64,000 bases of DNA from an uncultured Prochlorococcus sp. (lineage in GTDB: Bacteria; Cyanobacteriota; Cyanobacteriia; PCC-6307; Cyanobiaceae). Both the position numbers and the translations under genes were made by a program. Of the stretch, positions 8,910-17,003 are shown in pieces; the first letter of the stretch is position 1; every line of letters starts with the position of its first letter. The stretch spans positions 1 to 64,000 of the forward strand of contig CACNQS010000005.1 in assembly GCA_902622625.1 (NCBI GenBank), in the 5' to 3' direction. The notes beneath the pieces were generated by a model. That model saw only the letters and a program-made list of their open reading frames with translations, was not told the DNA's origin and did not search any database.

Positions 8910-10340
8910 TTAAAGACATCTTTCAATTCGAGTTCTATCAGTTCTACTCTCTGCGAATAGCTCCCAACTTTGAATTAAATCTGGCCCACTGAGAGATCCA
9001 AAAAAGGCTACTCTTAATGATTTCATTAATATCCCTTTTTTAATATTATGCTTTTTTGAGATTTCGTTTATTATTTCTTTGGCTTTCTCTTTACTTAGTT
9101 TTGTAGTATTTTGCTTAATTAAATAATTTAAGATTAGTTTTAAAGATAATTTGCTTTCCTGGTTTTCTAGAAAATCTTGACCTTCTTTTTGAATTGTAGG
9201 TATTAAGAAAAATGGTTTTGATTGATCAATTGAATCTTTTAAAAGAGTCATAGAGTCTCTAATCAAAATTGCTAATTTATTAGCCCATTCTTGAGATGGC
9301 GGCTCCCAACCATTGACATCCCAGTATTTTCTAATGATCTCAATTAACTTTATTGATTCCATACTTTTTATATATTGAGAATTAATCCAGTTGAGTTTTT
9401 CCCAACTAAATTTGGCTCCAGCTTTATTTATTTCTGATAAGTCAAAAATTTCAGATATCTCTTCCAGTGAAAGTATTTCTCTATCGGCAGATTTTGGAGA
9501 CCAACCTAAAAATGCCATATAGTTTGATAAGGCCTCAGGTAAATACCCCATTTCTCTAAATTCGTCGATTGAAGTAACGCAATCTCTCTTAGATAATTTT
9601 TTCCCTTCGCTATTTAATATTAAGGGTGTATGCGAAAAAGTTGGCAAATTAAAATTTAATGCTTTATAAATCAATATTTGTTTTGCAGTGTTCGAGATAT
9701 GGTCTTCACCCCTTACAACGTGAGTAATATTCATGAAATTATCATCAACTACAACTGCAAGATTATACAAAGGATCACCAATCTCATATCCCTTAGCCCT
9801 TCTTGATAAAACTAAATCACCGCCCAAATCCTTCCCTTGCCATTTGATTTCGCCTCTTATCTGATCAACCCATTTAATATCAATTTTTTCATCAATCTTA
9901 AATCTTATTACTGAAGTCCGCCCTTGGGATATGAATGTTTCTATTTCTTCTTTTGAAAGACTTCTGTGTCTATTATCATGCTTTGGTGGTAATCCTTTCT
10001 TTTTTTGTTCTTCTCTTAATTCAGATATTTCATCTTCTGATGTAAAGCACCTATATGCGGCTCCACATTCCAATAGTTTTTTGATATAACTTTTGTGAAT
10101 CGTAATTCGGTCACTTTGCTTTATAGGTTCTTCATCCCATTTAAGTCCAAGCCATTTCAAGCCCTCTAATATATTTTTTGTATATTCAGATTTAGATCGA
10201 AGAAGGTCTGTATCTTCTATTCTGATAAGAAATTTTCCACCTATTTTTTGTGCATACAACCAATTGAATAGTGCTGTTCGCGCTGTCCCAATATGAAATA
10301 AACCCGTTGGACTCGGGGCTAGTCTTAAACGTTTTTCCAA
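8910..10340 (-). CDS. gltX: Glutamyl-tRNA synthetase
   Basis: GltX charges tRNA-Glu. In cyanobacteria Glu-tRNA also feeds tetrapyrrole synthesis through glutamyl-tRNA reductase and HemL. The 476-residue class I enzyme has the HIGH signature as PTGLFHIGTARTALF (about 11-25) and the KMSKS loop as GKKLSKRDC (about 246-254). The C-terminal anticodon-binding helices are present. In organisms without glutaminyl-tRNA synthetase the enzyme also mischarges tRNA-Gln; whether that applies here cannot be seen. tRNA-Asp lies just upstream on the same strand. Confidence 0.97.
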   Translation of the reverse strand: MEKRLRLAPSPTGLFHIGTARTALFNWLYAQKIGGKFLIRIEDTDLLRSKSEYTKNILEGLKWLGLKWDEEPIKQSDRITIHKSYIKKLLECGAAYRCFTSEDEISELREEQKKKGLPPKHDNRHRSLSKEEIETFISQGRTSVIRFKIDEKIDIKWVDQIRGEIKWQGKDLGGDLVLSRRAKGYEIGDPLYNLAVVVDDNFMNITHVVRGEDHISNTAKQILIYKALNFNLPTFSHTPLILNSEGKKLSKRDCVTSIDEFREMGYLPEALSNYMAFLGWSPKSADREILSLEEISEIFDLSEINKAGAKFSWEKLNWINSQYIKSMESIKLIEIIRKYWDVNGWEPPSQEWANKLAILIRDSMTLLKDSIDQSKPFFLIPTIQKEGQDFLENQESKLSLKLILNYLIKQNTTKLSKEKAKEIINEISKKHNIKKGILMKSLRVAFFGSLSGPDLIQSWELFAESRTDRTRIERCL

Positions 10341-10357
10341 ATTTTTTTTAGAAAAAA

Positions 10358-10431
10358 CGGGACCGACGGGATTCGAACCCGCAACTTCCGCCGTGACAGG
10401 GCGGTGCTCTAACCAGTTGAACTACGGTCCC
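10358..10431 (-). tRNA. trnD: tRNA-Asp (GTC)
   Basis: The minus strand folds as a 74-nt cloverleaf. The acceptor arms are GGGACCG at the 5' end and CGGTCCC at the 3' end, with discriminator G. The D arm is GTTCAACTGGTTAGAGC. The anticodon stem-loop is CCGCCCTGTCACGGCGG with GTC in the loop, and the T arm contains GGGTTCGAACCC. No CCA is encoded. It lies 17 bp upstream of the gltX start on the same strand. Confidence 0.97.
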
Positions 10432-10440
10432 AGAGTTTTA

Positions 10441-10458
10441 TTCTAAATTTATTTAGAA
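10441..10458. other. Short AT-rich inverted repeat upstream of tRNA-Asp
   Basis: The arms TTCTAAAT and ATTTAGAA are separated by only two bases. It could end transcription from the small gene at 10581-10775 or be part of the tRNA-Asp control region. The tiny loop and all-AT stem make a chance palindrome possible in this AT-rich DNA. Confidence 0.3.
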
Positions 10459-10580
10459 CTTCATTATTAAAATTATCAGATCATAATACTTAATTTATGG
10501 GGTTGTAATAAAAAAAATTTATTAATTTGAGGATTTACAGAAATAATTAGTTTTCTAACTGCCTTAGTGTAAACAACTAT

Positions 10581-10775
10581 TTATTTTTGAGGTCTAAAAC
10601 CAGCGGGTTCTATCAACCTAACTTGATTGCCTCTAGCAGTAAATTCTCTGCCTTGATCACTTTGTACTACAACTCTCCCACCAGACTTAACTCTGATAAC
10701 TCTTGCACGAACCCATCCTAAAGCCGCTGATTCGAGGACTTTAACTACGTCCCCAGGTTGAAGATCTAACTCCAT
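10581..10775 (-). CDS. Small conserved hypothetical protein, SH3/KOW-like
   Basis: This is a 64-residue soluble protein (LQPGDVVKVLESAALGWVRA, then VIRVKSGGRVVVQSDQGREF). The alternation of short strands with PGD, GG and RG turns resembles a small beta-barrel of the SH3 or KOW type, which often binds RNA or protein. The protein is basic and comes between two tRNA genes on the same strand. Codon use looks more GC-rich than the neighbours, consistent with a well-expressed gene. I do not recognise a named family. Confidence 0.7.
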   Translation of the reverse strand: MELDLQPGDVVKVLESAALGWVRARVIRVKSGGRVVVQSDQGREFTARGNQVRLIEPAGFRPQK

Positions 10776-10810
10776 ATTATGAAAAAATGATTTACATAAT
10801 GTTGATCAAA

Positions 10811-10883
10811 CGCGTCGTGGAGGACTTGAACCCCCGACATCAGGTTTTGGAGACCTGCGTTCTACCAACTGAACTAACGACGC
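10811..10883 (-). tRNA. trnW: tRNA-Trp (CCA)
   Basis: The minus strand gives a 73-nt cloverleaf. The acceptor arms are GCGTCGT and ACGACGC with discriminator G. The D arm is GTTCAGTTGGTAGAAC, the anticodon arm CAGGTCTCCAAAACCTG with CCA in the loop, and the T arm is GGGGGTTCAAGTCCTCC. No CCA tail is encoded. It lies between rplS and the small SH3-like gene, all on the same strand. Confidence 0.97.
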
Positions 10884-10936
10884 ATCTAATTGATTATAAG
10901 CGTCTTTGTGACCAATAAGTTGATTAATTTACAACT

Positions 10937-11407
10937 CTATCGATCAAAGCGTTGTTTTACGCGAGTAGCTTTTCCTACTCTATCTCTCAGATAGAATAAC
11001 TTAGCTCTTCTTACTTTACCTCTACGTTCAACTTTTAGAGAGGCAACCTGTGGACTATGTAGCATAAATACTCTTTCAACACCTATACCCTGAAAAATTC
11101 TTCTAACTGTAATAGTCTGGTTAATTCCTCCATGTCTTTTTGCTATGACAACTCCTTCATAAGGTTGGACTCTTTCTTTATTACCTTCTGTAATTTTCAC
11201 TCCAACTTTAACAGTGTCCCCAACATATATTTCAGGTAATTCTTTTTTTAATTGTTCGCTCTCAAATTCCTTAATAAGATTGGATGCGCTTAAGGTTGGA
11301 GTAGTCTCAGAAACCGTATTTTTTTCTTTTTGTTCAACTGCTACATCAACTGATGCGTCAGCTTTAATACCGGTTTCTAAATCCTTCTCTTGTTTCTCTT
11401 TGGCCAT
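10937..11407 (-). CDS. rplS: 50S ribosomal protein L19, with an N-terminal extension
   Basis: L19 sits at the 30S-50S interface. The C-terminal 115 residues are a standard L19 ([20 protein letters not shown], then [25 protein letters not shown] and [19 protein letters not shown]). The first 40 or so residues are a charged, low-complexity extension ([20 protein letters not shown]) that most bacterial L19 proteins lack. The whole frame is open from a clear ATG, so I keep the long form. tRNA-Trp is downstream. Confidence 0.95.
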   Translation of the reverse strand: MAKEKQEKDLETGIKADASVDVAVEQKEKNTVSETTPTLSASNLIKEFESEQLKKELPEIYVGDTVKVGVKITEGNKERVQPYEGVVIAKRHGGINQTITVRRIFQGIGVERVFMLHSPQVASLKVERRGKVRRAKLFYLRDRVGKATRVKQRFDR

Positions 11408-11441
11408 TTTGGTCGTGTTATTATCCTACAAGTTCTATATC

Positions 11442-11750
11442 TTAACCTTTTGACTCGCCTTTAGTAACCTTTTTGGTAAATGAAATTGTTTTTGAAAACA
11501 TTTGGAATCCTGTGACGAGCATCCATAAAACTCCAAGAGAATTCAATATTACGTATATAAGTTCTCCATTATCTCCAAGCCATTCGCCCTCATGGAGAGA
11601 CATTAACCAATGAACTTGATCTCTAGAGTAACCCAGTAAATCTTTTGAAACCCTATAAAGAAGACCAGTAATTGAAGATATAAATAATGGAAGAAAAATC
11701 CAGGGCGCCAAAGCCTTATGAAATTGCCTAGAATTAAATAAAGTTTTCAT
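11442..11750 (-). CDS. PepSY-associated membrane protein (hypothetical)
   Basis: This is a 102-residue protein with two hydrophobic segments (about 15-32 and 64-84) joined by a loop containing SLHEGEWLGDNGELIYVILN. The N-terminal FHKALAPWIFLPLFISSITG, the HEG loop and the second helix match the PepSY-associated transmembrane repeat pattern as I know it. The function is unknown. It lies 34 bp upstream of rplS on the same strand and is divergent from map. Confidence 0.7.
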   Translation of the reverse strand: MKTLFNSRQFHKALAPWIFLPLFISSITGLLYRVSKDLLGYSRDQVHWLMSLHEGEWLGDNGELIYVILNSLGVLWMLVTGFQMFSKTISFTKKVTKGESKG

Positions 11751-11845
11751 TTTTGTTTCTTTCCCATTGTTATTGATAGATTTAAGGTAGCCAAGATCAT
11801 AAAGGCTATTTTGAAGATATTTACCTATTACTATTATTTATTCCA

Positions 11846-12685
11846 ATGAGACATTTTGCAGATCTTTTGTTAAATAAAAATAATTCCAAAGCTACTGATC
11901 AAGTTCCTTTTATACAGAGGAGAAGAGGAATCGAAATAAAGTCTTCACGGGAAATAAATTTGATGAAAAAGTCTAGCAGGATTGTAGCAACTGTTTTGAG
12001 GGAAATTAATGACTTAATTAAACCTGGAATGAGTACAAAAGATTTAGATGATTTTGCAGAAAAGAGGATAAAAAGTTTTGGGGCTGTGCCAAGTTTCAAG
12101 GGCTACCATGGATTCCCTTCTAGTATTTGTTCTAGTATTAACAATGAGGTCGTCCACGGTATTCCAAGTAAAAATAAAATAATTAAAAATGGTGACTTGG
12201 TAAAAATTGATACAGGGGCATATTTAGATGGTTTCCATGGAGATAGTTGTATATCAATTTGTGTAGGAGAAGTTAGTCCAAAGGCTCAAAAACTTAGTGA
12301 TATAGCTTATAAAGCATTGTATGGGGGGCTTTCTAAAATCAAGGCAGGGAATACACTTCTGGATGTGGCTGGGGAAATCGAAGATATTGTTGTAAAAAAT
12401 GGCTTTAGTGTCGTAGAAGACTATACAGGTCATGGAGTTGGAAGAAATCTTCATGAAGAACCATCGGTATTTAATTTTCGGACCAAAGAATTGCCCAATA
12501 TCATCCTTCGTGAAGGAATGACATTAGCGGTTGAACCTATTGTTAATGAAGGGACTAAATTTTGCAAAACACTAAATGATAGATGGACCGTAATAACAAA
12601 AGATGGAAAACTATCGGCCCAATGGGAGCATACAATAGTTGTTTTAAAAGATGGTATCGAAATATTGACAGATAGAGATTTCTAA
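11846..12685 (+). CDS. map: Methionine aminopeptidase, type I
   Basis: Map removes the initiator methionine from new proteins using a two-metal centre. The 279-residue protein has the type I core with KIDTGAYLDGFHGDSCIS (first metal Asp pair), TGHGVGRNLHEEPSVFNF (metal His) and the later Glu ligands in AVEPIVNEG and QWEHTIVV. About 30 extra residues precede the core (IQRRRGIEIKSSREINLMKK). It starts from an ATG about 95 bp from the divergent PepSY-type gene and converges on a dehydrogenase gene with 3 bp between stops. Confidence 0.95.
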   Translation: MRHFADLLLNKNNSKATDQVPFIQRRRGIEIKSSREINLMKKSSRIVATVLREINDLIKPGMSTKDLDDFAEKRIKSFGAVPSFKGYHGFPSSICSSINNEVVHGIPSKNKIIKNGDLVKIDTGAYLDGFHGDSCISICVGEVSPKAQKLSDIAYKALYGGLSKIKAGNTLLDVAGEIEDIVVKNGFSVVEDYTGHGVGRNLHEEPSVFNFRTKELPNIILREGMTLAVEPIVNEGTKFCKTLNDRWTVITKDGKLSAQWEHTIVVLKDGIEILTDRDF

Positions 12686-12688
12686 ACA

Positions 12689-13408
12689 CTAAGATTTGTA
12701 CTTATATATTATTTTGCAATACAAAAAATTAAAAAATTCTTTCAATGGGAAAAGTATGTAAGTTAAAGGGTTTGGACTAATTATTATTAAATAGTTTTTT
12801 GAATTAGCTAAATCATAAATTTTTTCAGAAACAAATTTTGGACTCATTATTCCAATAGGATTTAGTTCTGATTTAAAAGGCCCTAGGATGATTTTTTTAA
12901 TTATTAATTTTTTCTTTGTATTTTTGTCCAAAAGATTTTTTTTAAAAGAAACTAATTTACCAATAAGGGATTTACTAATCTCATATGAGGGATTTAGGGC
13001 TGGTAATATTTCTGCTTCTGATGTGTTTATCCAAACCTCTTTTTTTCTTGGAGAATCATTAGTTAGAGCAATATCTTCAAATAAATTTAAAAATTTGAAT
13101 TTGCTTAATGCATTAATTTCTATCGAGTTTTCAAAATTGGAATTTTCTCTACTCAAATCATAGATACCATGGTTCAAAATTAATATATCAATCTTTTCTA
13201 ATTGTTTTTTTAATGATGACTCCTTCCCACATTTCCATTTAATCCATTCATTTGGCGATTCAAGATTTGTTTCATAATTAGTTTTTCTATGAGTAAATCC
13301 AACCACTTTATATCCTTTTTTACGAAATAACTTTGTTAACTCTTTCCCTAGCGCACCAGAGGCTCCAGTAATTCCTACAATTTTTTCGTTTTTGCTTGAA
13401 TTTATCAT
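12689..13408 (-). CDS. Short-chain dehydrogenase/reductase-like protein
   Basis: This is a 239-residue protein with the Rossmann dinucleotide motif GITGASGALGKE (about 12-23), NHG at the end of the fourth strand (LILNHGIYDL) and a YxxxK pair in SYEISKSLIG. These are SDR hallmarks. The C-terminus ends with an aromatic, basic stretch (FPLKEFFNFLYCKIIYKYKS) that may contact membranes. The substrate is unknown. The gene is not in an obvious operon. Confidence 0.8.
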   Translation of the reverse strand: MINSSKNEKIVGITGASGALGKELTKLFRKKGYKVVGFTHRKTNYETNLESPNEWIKWKCGKESSLKKQLEKIDILILNHGIYDLSRENSNFENSIEINALSKFKFLNLFEDIALTNDSPRKKEVWINTSEAEILPALNPSYEISKSLIGKLVSFKKNLLDKNTKKKLIIKKIILGPFKSELNPIGIMSPKFVSEKIYDLANSKNYLIIISPNPLTYILFPLKEFFNFLYCKIIYKYKS

Positions 13409-13562
13409 TTTGCTTGATTTTTATGAGATTCCAATGAATTAAGATAAATTTACCAAAAAAAAATTTATTTATTTTTTATTTGATTAAAACTCATAAATAA
13501 ATATTTGTTTAGTTCTGAAAAAAATATTATCTTAAACCTATTGATAAATAATTTTACTAATT

Positions 13563-14672
13563 ATGAGCGATATATTATTAATTGGTTCATGTGAGCCATT
13601 TAGTGGTAAGTCTGCAATGGTTCTTGGGATAGCAAAAAAACTTTTACAGAAGAATAAAAAAGTACGTATTGGAAAACCACTAGCAACATGTATTGAACTT
13701 ACTAACCTTCCTTCAATGTCCTATGAAGGATTAATAGATGATGATGTTAAGTTTATTGGATCTACATTAAATATCGAAGAGGAGAATTTAATTTCCTCAG
13801 TAGGATTATTGGATAATATATCAGCTGAAAAAAGAATCTTTAATAAAGACTTACTCCCAGGAAAAGGTTTTGCTCAGATTGAAGGATTGGTTAATGATAA
13901 TTTTGAAGGTCTGAATATTTTAGAGGCAGCTGGAAGTCTTTATGAAGGTATGGTTTATGGCCTAAGTCTCCCACAACTAGCTAAAGATTTAAATGCGAAA
14001 GTTTTAATTGTGAATTTATGGGAAGATTGTAAAAGTGTGGATGCATTACTTGATGCGAAAAAACAATTAGGTGAAAAATTGGCTGGAGTTGTATTGAACG
14101 GAGTTTTGCCGCAAGAACTCGAAAAAGTTAAAAATGAAATAATACCTTCGCTTAAAGATTTGGATATTGAAGTGTTTGGTGTGATGCCTAAATCACCACT
14201 TCTTCGTAGTGTAACTGTCGGTGAGCTTGTAAGAAGACTAGATGCCCAAATAATTTGTTGCCCTGAAAAAAATCAATTACTTGTTGAAACATTAAGTATT
14301 GGAGCAATGGGGGTTAATTCTGCAATGGAATTTTTCAGGAGAAGACGAAATATGGCTGTAGTTACTGGAGCTGATAGAACTGATATCCAACTTGCTGCTT
14401 TGGAGGCTTCGACTCAATGCCTTATTTTAACTGGTTTAGGAGATCCTTTGTCACAATTGATTCATAGAGCTGAGGAATTGGAGGTTCCAATTTTAAAGGT
14501 GGAATTAGATACTCTTTCTTCCGTGGAAATTATTGAACAAGCCTTTGGTCATGTCAGAATTCATGAATCAATTAAAGCTTCTTATGCTATTCAATTAGTT
14601 CAAGAGCATGTAAATCTAAAAAGAATTCTCGAAAAGATTGATTTTCCCTGCAATTTTTCAGATAAATGCTAA
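13563..14672 (+). CDS. Phosphotransacetylase-family protein with BioD-like and DRTGG domains
   Basis: The 369-residue protein has an N-terminal P-loop domain of the BioD/CobQ type (LIGSCEPFSGKSAMVLGIAK, about 6-25). A C-terminal DRTGG-type regulatory domain follows (about 215-330, with AVVTGADRTDIQLAALEAST). This architecture is the N-terminal part of long Pta proteins. The catalytic PTA_PTB domain is absent, so phosphotransacetylase activity should not be assumed. The SLOG-like gene follows after 25 bp and may be in the same operon. Confidence 0.8.
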   Translation: MSDILLIGSCEPFSGKSAMVLGIAKKLLQKNKKVRIGKPLATCIELTNLPSMSYEGLIDDDVKFIGSTLNIEEENLISSVGLLDNISAEKRIFNKDLLPGKGFAQIEGLVNDNFEGLNILEAAGSLYEGMVYGLSLPQLAKDLNAKVLIVNLWEDCKSVDALLDAKKQLGEKLAGVVLNGVLPQELEKVKNEIIPSLKDLDIEVFGVMPKSPLLRSVTVGELVRRLDAQIICCPEKNQLLVETLSIGAMGVNSAMEFFRRRRNMAVVTGADRTDIQLAALEASTQCLILTGLGDPLSQLIHRAEELEVPILKVELDTLSSVEIIEQAFGHVRIHESIKASYAIQLVQEHVNLKRILEKIDFPCNFSDKC

Positions 14673-14697
14673 TTTCAAATATAGGAACTTTATTATT

Positions 14698-15210
14698 TTG
14701 AGTCGCTCTTTAGATCTACCAGCAACTGAAGGTGTTGATGCCTTAGCTCAAGAACTTGCAAAACTCCAAGATAATGGGAAAAGGAGAATTGCTTTTTTAG
14801 GTAGTAGACACGTACCGGTTGTAGATATCCACTTAATTGAGTTGATAGCAAGATCGTTAGCAGAGGAAGGACATAATATCCTTACGTCTGGATCTCAAGG
14901 TGTCAATGCAGCTGTTATTCGAGCTGTCTTAGATATTAATCCATCATTATTAACTGTTTTATTACCACAAAGTCTTGATAGACAAATACCAGAAATAAAA
15001 GATCAACTTGAGAGGGTTATGCATTTGGTAGAAAAAAGTGAAAATGATGAATTACCTTTGCCACTTGCAAGTAGTCTTTGTAATCAAGAAATTATTACTA
15101 GGTGCGATCAATTAATATGCTTTGCCTTTCACGATAGTGAAACTTTGTTAAATAGTTGTAGATGCGCGGAAGAAATGGGGAAAGTGGTTAGTTTGTTATT
15201 TTTTGATTAA
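14698..15210 (+). CDS. SLOG/DprA-like Rossmann-fold protein
   Basis: The conserved part (RRIAFLGSRHVPVVDIHLIE, EEGHNILTSGSQGVNAAVIR) resembles the nucleotide-binding fold shared by DprA, LOG and related proteins, with a GS..G segment where they bind phosphates. I chose a TTG start at 14698 (LSRSLDLPATEGVD), giving 170 residues. An in-frame ATG at 14638 would overlap the preceding gene by 35 bp and add a stretch without family character. The substrate is unknown. Two Cys-containing segments near the end (SSLCNQEII, NSCRCAEEMG) are notable. Confidence 0.7.
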   Translation: MSRSLDLPATEGVDALAQELAKLQDNGKRRIAFLGSRHVPVVDIHLIELIARSLAEEGHNILTSGSQGVNAAVIRAVLDINPSLLTVLLPQSLDRQIPEIKDQLERVMHLVEKSENDELPLPLASSLCNQEIITRCDQLICFAFHDSETLLNSCRCAEEMGKVVSLLFFD

Positions 15211-15276
15211 ATAAATCCATTTCCCCTTATTAAAAGATGATTTATGCTAATAATATTTAGCTATTAATAATTTACT

Positions 15277-15774
15277 ATGGCAGAAAGTTTTTCATTTGAT
15301 GTAGTTTCTGATTTTGATAGACAGGAATTGGTCAATACTTTGGATCAAGTAAAAAGGGAAATTTCTCAGCGTTACGATCTGAAAGGCACAGACACTTCAG
15401 TTGAGTTAGATAAAGAAAATATTTTTATAATCACTAATAGCGAATTAACCTTAAATGCTGTTAATGACATAATTAGACAAAAAGCAATAAAAAGAAAATT
15501 ATCTTTAAAAATATTTGACTTCGGTGAAATTGAAATGGTGAGTGGTAATAGAGTAAAACAGACAATTTTATTAAAACAAGGAATTAAACAAGAAATCGCA
15601 AAAAAAATCAGTAAAAATATTAGAGATCAAATAAAGAAAATTAATGTCAGCATTAATGGAGAAACACTCAGAGTTGCAAGTAAGAGCAAAAATGATCTTC
15701 AATTAGCAATTAAGCTTGTTAGTGAGTTGGAAGAGTCTTTGAACATTCCTCTAAAAGCTAATAACTTTAGATAA
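15277..15774 (+). CDS. yajQ: YajQ family nucleotide-binding protein
   Basis: The 165-residue protein opens with SFDVVSDFDRQELVNTLDQV (about 5-24) and REISQRYDLKGT, and ends with VQ-type repeats typical of the UPF0234/YajQ family. The family has two RRM-like domains; members have been reported to bind nucleotides, including cyclic-di-GMP in some bacteria. The role in cyanobacteria is not known to me. A 69-residue gene follows 27 bp later. Confidence 0.93.
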   Translation: MAESFSFDVVSDFDRQELVNTLDQVKREISQRYDLKGTDTSVELDKENIFIITNSELTLNAVNDIIRQKAIKRKLSLKIFDFGEIEMVSGNRVKQTILLKQGIKQEIAKKISKNIRDQIKKINVSINGETLRVASKSKNDLQLAIKLVSELEESLNIPLKANNFR

Positions 15775-15801
15775 GATATTTAGTAATAATATTTTTAATG
15801 C

Positions 15802-16011
15802 ATGTCAGATTATTCAGAATATCTCATTAAATCATTGATTAAGAAAGTAAAAGAATATCCTCGCTTTTCAAAAGAAGAAATAGAGAAATTATGTTGGATG
15901 GCGGTACATGAGCATAAGCATGGTGTTTTACCCTCTGAATATGACATAAGAGAAATAGATGAGGACCTTTATTTAGAACTTTTGCAAGAATTAAAATCAA
16001 AAATCTACTAA
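15802..16011 (+). CDS. Small acidic hypothetical protein
   Basis: This is a 69-residue protein with no signal peptide (MSDYSEYLIKSLIKKVKEYP, then EEIEKLCWMAVHEHKHGVLP). It looks helical and soluble, with a HEHKHG cluster that might bind metal. I do not recognise the family. The gene is 27 bp after yajQ on the same strand and is followed by a small inverted repeat at 16063-16086. Confidence 0.6.
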   Translation: MSDYSEYLIKSLIKKVKEYPRFSKEEIEKLCWMAVHEHKHGVLPSEYDIREIDEDLYLELLQELKSKIY

Positions 16012-16062
16012 TAAATATCTATAGTAAAATTTACAATTATTAAAAAAACATTTTAATTAAAT

Positions 16063-16086
16063 GTCTTATTAATGCACTAATAAGAC
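16063..16086. other. Perfect 9-bp inverted repeat upstream of the prohibitin gene
   Basis: The arms GTCTTATTA and TAATAAGAC are separated by the loop ATGCAC. It lies 50 bp after one gene and 35 bp before the next, both on the plus strand. It is not followed by a T-run on the plus strand, so it may be a weak terminator, an operator, or an mRNA leader hairpin. Confidence 0.4.
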
Positions 16087-16121
16087 TATTAAAATATGAT
16101 GAACTAAAAAGATAAGATTTA

Positions 16122-16925
16122 ATGTCAACATCCTTTAAAAATGTCACACCAACAGGTCCTGGTGGGACAGCAACTTTATTGATTGTATTGTCTTTTACTG
16201 GCTTTCTTTTGCTCACACAATCTCTATTTGTTGTACCCTCTGGACAAGTTGCAGTTGTTACAACACTAGGGAAAGTAAGTGGCCCCTCTAGGAGAGCTGG
16301 TTTAAACTTCAAACTTCCATTTATTCAGTCTGTATATCCATTTGATATAAAAACTCAGGTTCAACCCGAAAAATTTGAAACTTTAACTAAAGATCTTCAA
16401 GTTATTAGGGCTACAGCTACTGTTAAGTATTCAGTAAAGCCTAACGAAGCAGGAAGGATTTTTGCAACAATTGCAAGCAGAAATAGTGATGTTTATCAGA
16501 AAATTGTTCAGCCATCTTTGCTGAAAGCTCTAAAATCAGTCTTTTCTCAATATGAGCTAGAAACAATTGCTACTGAATTCGCAGTAATTTCTGAGAAAGT
16601 CGGAGATACCGTTTCAAAAGAATTAAATTCATTTGATTATGTAGATGTTAAAAGTTTAGATCTTACAGGATTAGAGATTGCTGAAGAATATAGAGCTGCG
16701 ATTGAACAAAAGCAAATAGCTGGTCAGCAATTACTAAGAGCGAAGACAGAAGTTGAAATTGCAGAACAAGAAGCACTTAGATATGAGACGTTAAATAGAA
16801 GTCTTGACGATCAGGTACTTTTCAAATTATTTCTCGATAAATGGGATGGTAGTACACAAGTTGTTCCTGGCTTGCCAGGTTCTGAAGGAGGGACTCCTCC
16901 AGTAATAGTTGGTGGTAAAAGATAA
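16122..16925 (+). CDS. Prohibitin/SPFH (band 7) membrane protein
   Basis: The 267-residue protein has an N-terminal membrane segment (about 18-38, LLIVLSFTGFLLLTQSLFVV). The band 7 domain follows (VPSGQVAVVTTLGKVSGPSR, then GLNFKLPFIQSVYPFDIKTQ) and a helical region (IEQKQIAGQQLLRAKTEVEI) that drives ring assembly in this family. Prohibitins form large membrane rings that scaffold proteases such as FtsH. The C-terminus ends in a Gly/Pro-rich tail (VPGLPGSEGGTPPVIVGGKR). A strong hairpin terminator follows directly. Confidence 0.92.
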   Translation: MSTSFKNVTPTGPGGTATLLIVLSFTGFLLLTQSLFVVPSGQVAVVTTLGKVSGPSRRAGLNFKLPFIQSVYPFDIKTQVQPEKFETLTKDLQVIRATATVKYSVKPNEAGRIFATIASRNSDVYQKIVQPSLLKALKSVFSQYELETIATEFAVISEKVGDTVSKELNSFDYVDVKSLDLTGLEIAEEYRAAIEQKQIAGQQLLRAKTEVEIAEQEALRYETLNRSLDDQVLFKLFLDKWDGSTQVVPGLPGSEGGTPPVIVGGKR

Positions 16926-16956
16926 TTATTTATAAATAATCTTTCTAGAGGTTTAA

Positions 16957-17003
16957 TCATTTACTTATTTTTCTTTAAGGAAAAATAAGTAAATGACTAT
17001 TTT
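16957..17003 (+). terminator. Strong hairpin terminator between the prohibitin gene and hemL
   Basis: The arms at 16957-16973 and 16980-16996 form a perfect 17-bp stem with a six-base loop, followed by CTATTTTTTT on the plus strand. It ends the prohibitin transcript. Because the arms end at the last base before the hemL stop it probably also ends or stabilises the convergent hemL mRNA. Confidence 0.85.

Noticed and set aside
10441-10458. Palindrome as a strong terminator
   Set aside because: The stem is all AT with a two-base loop, so it may be chance; kept only as a low-confidence feature.
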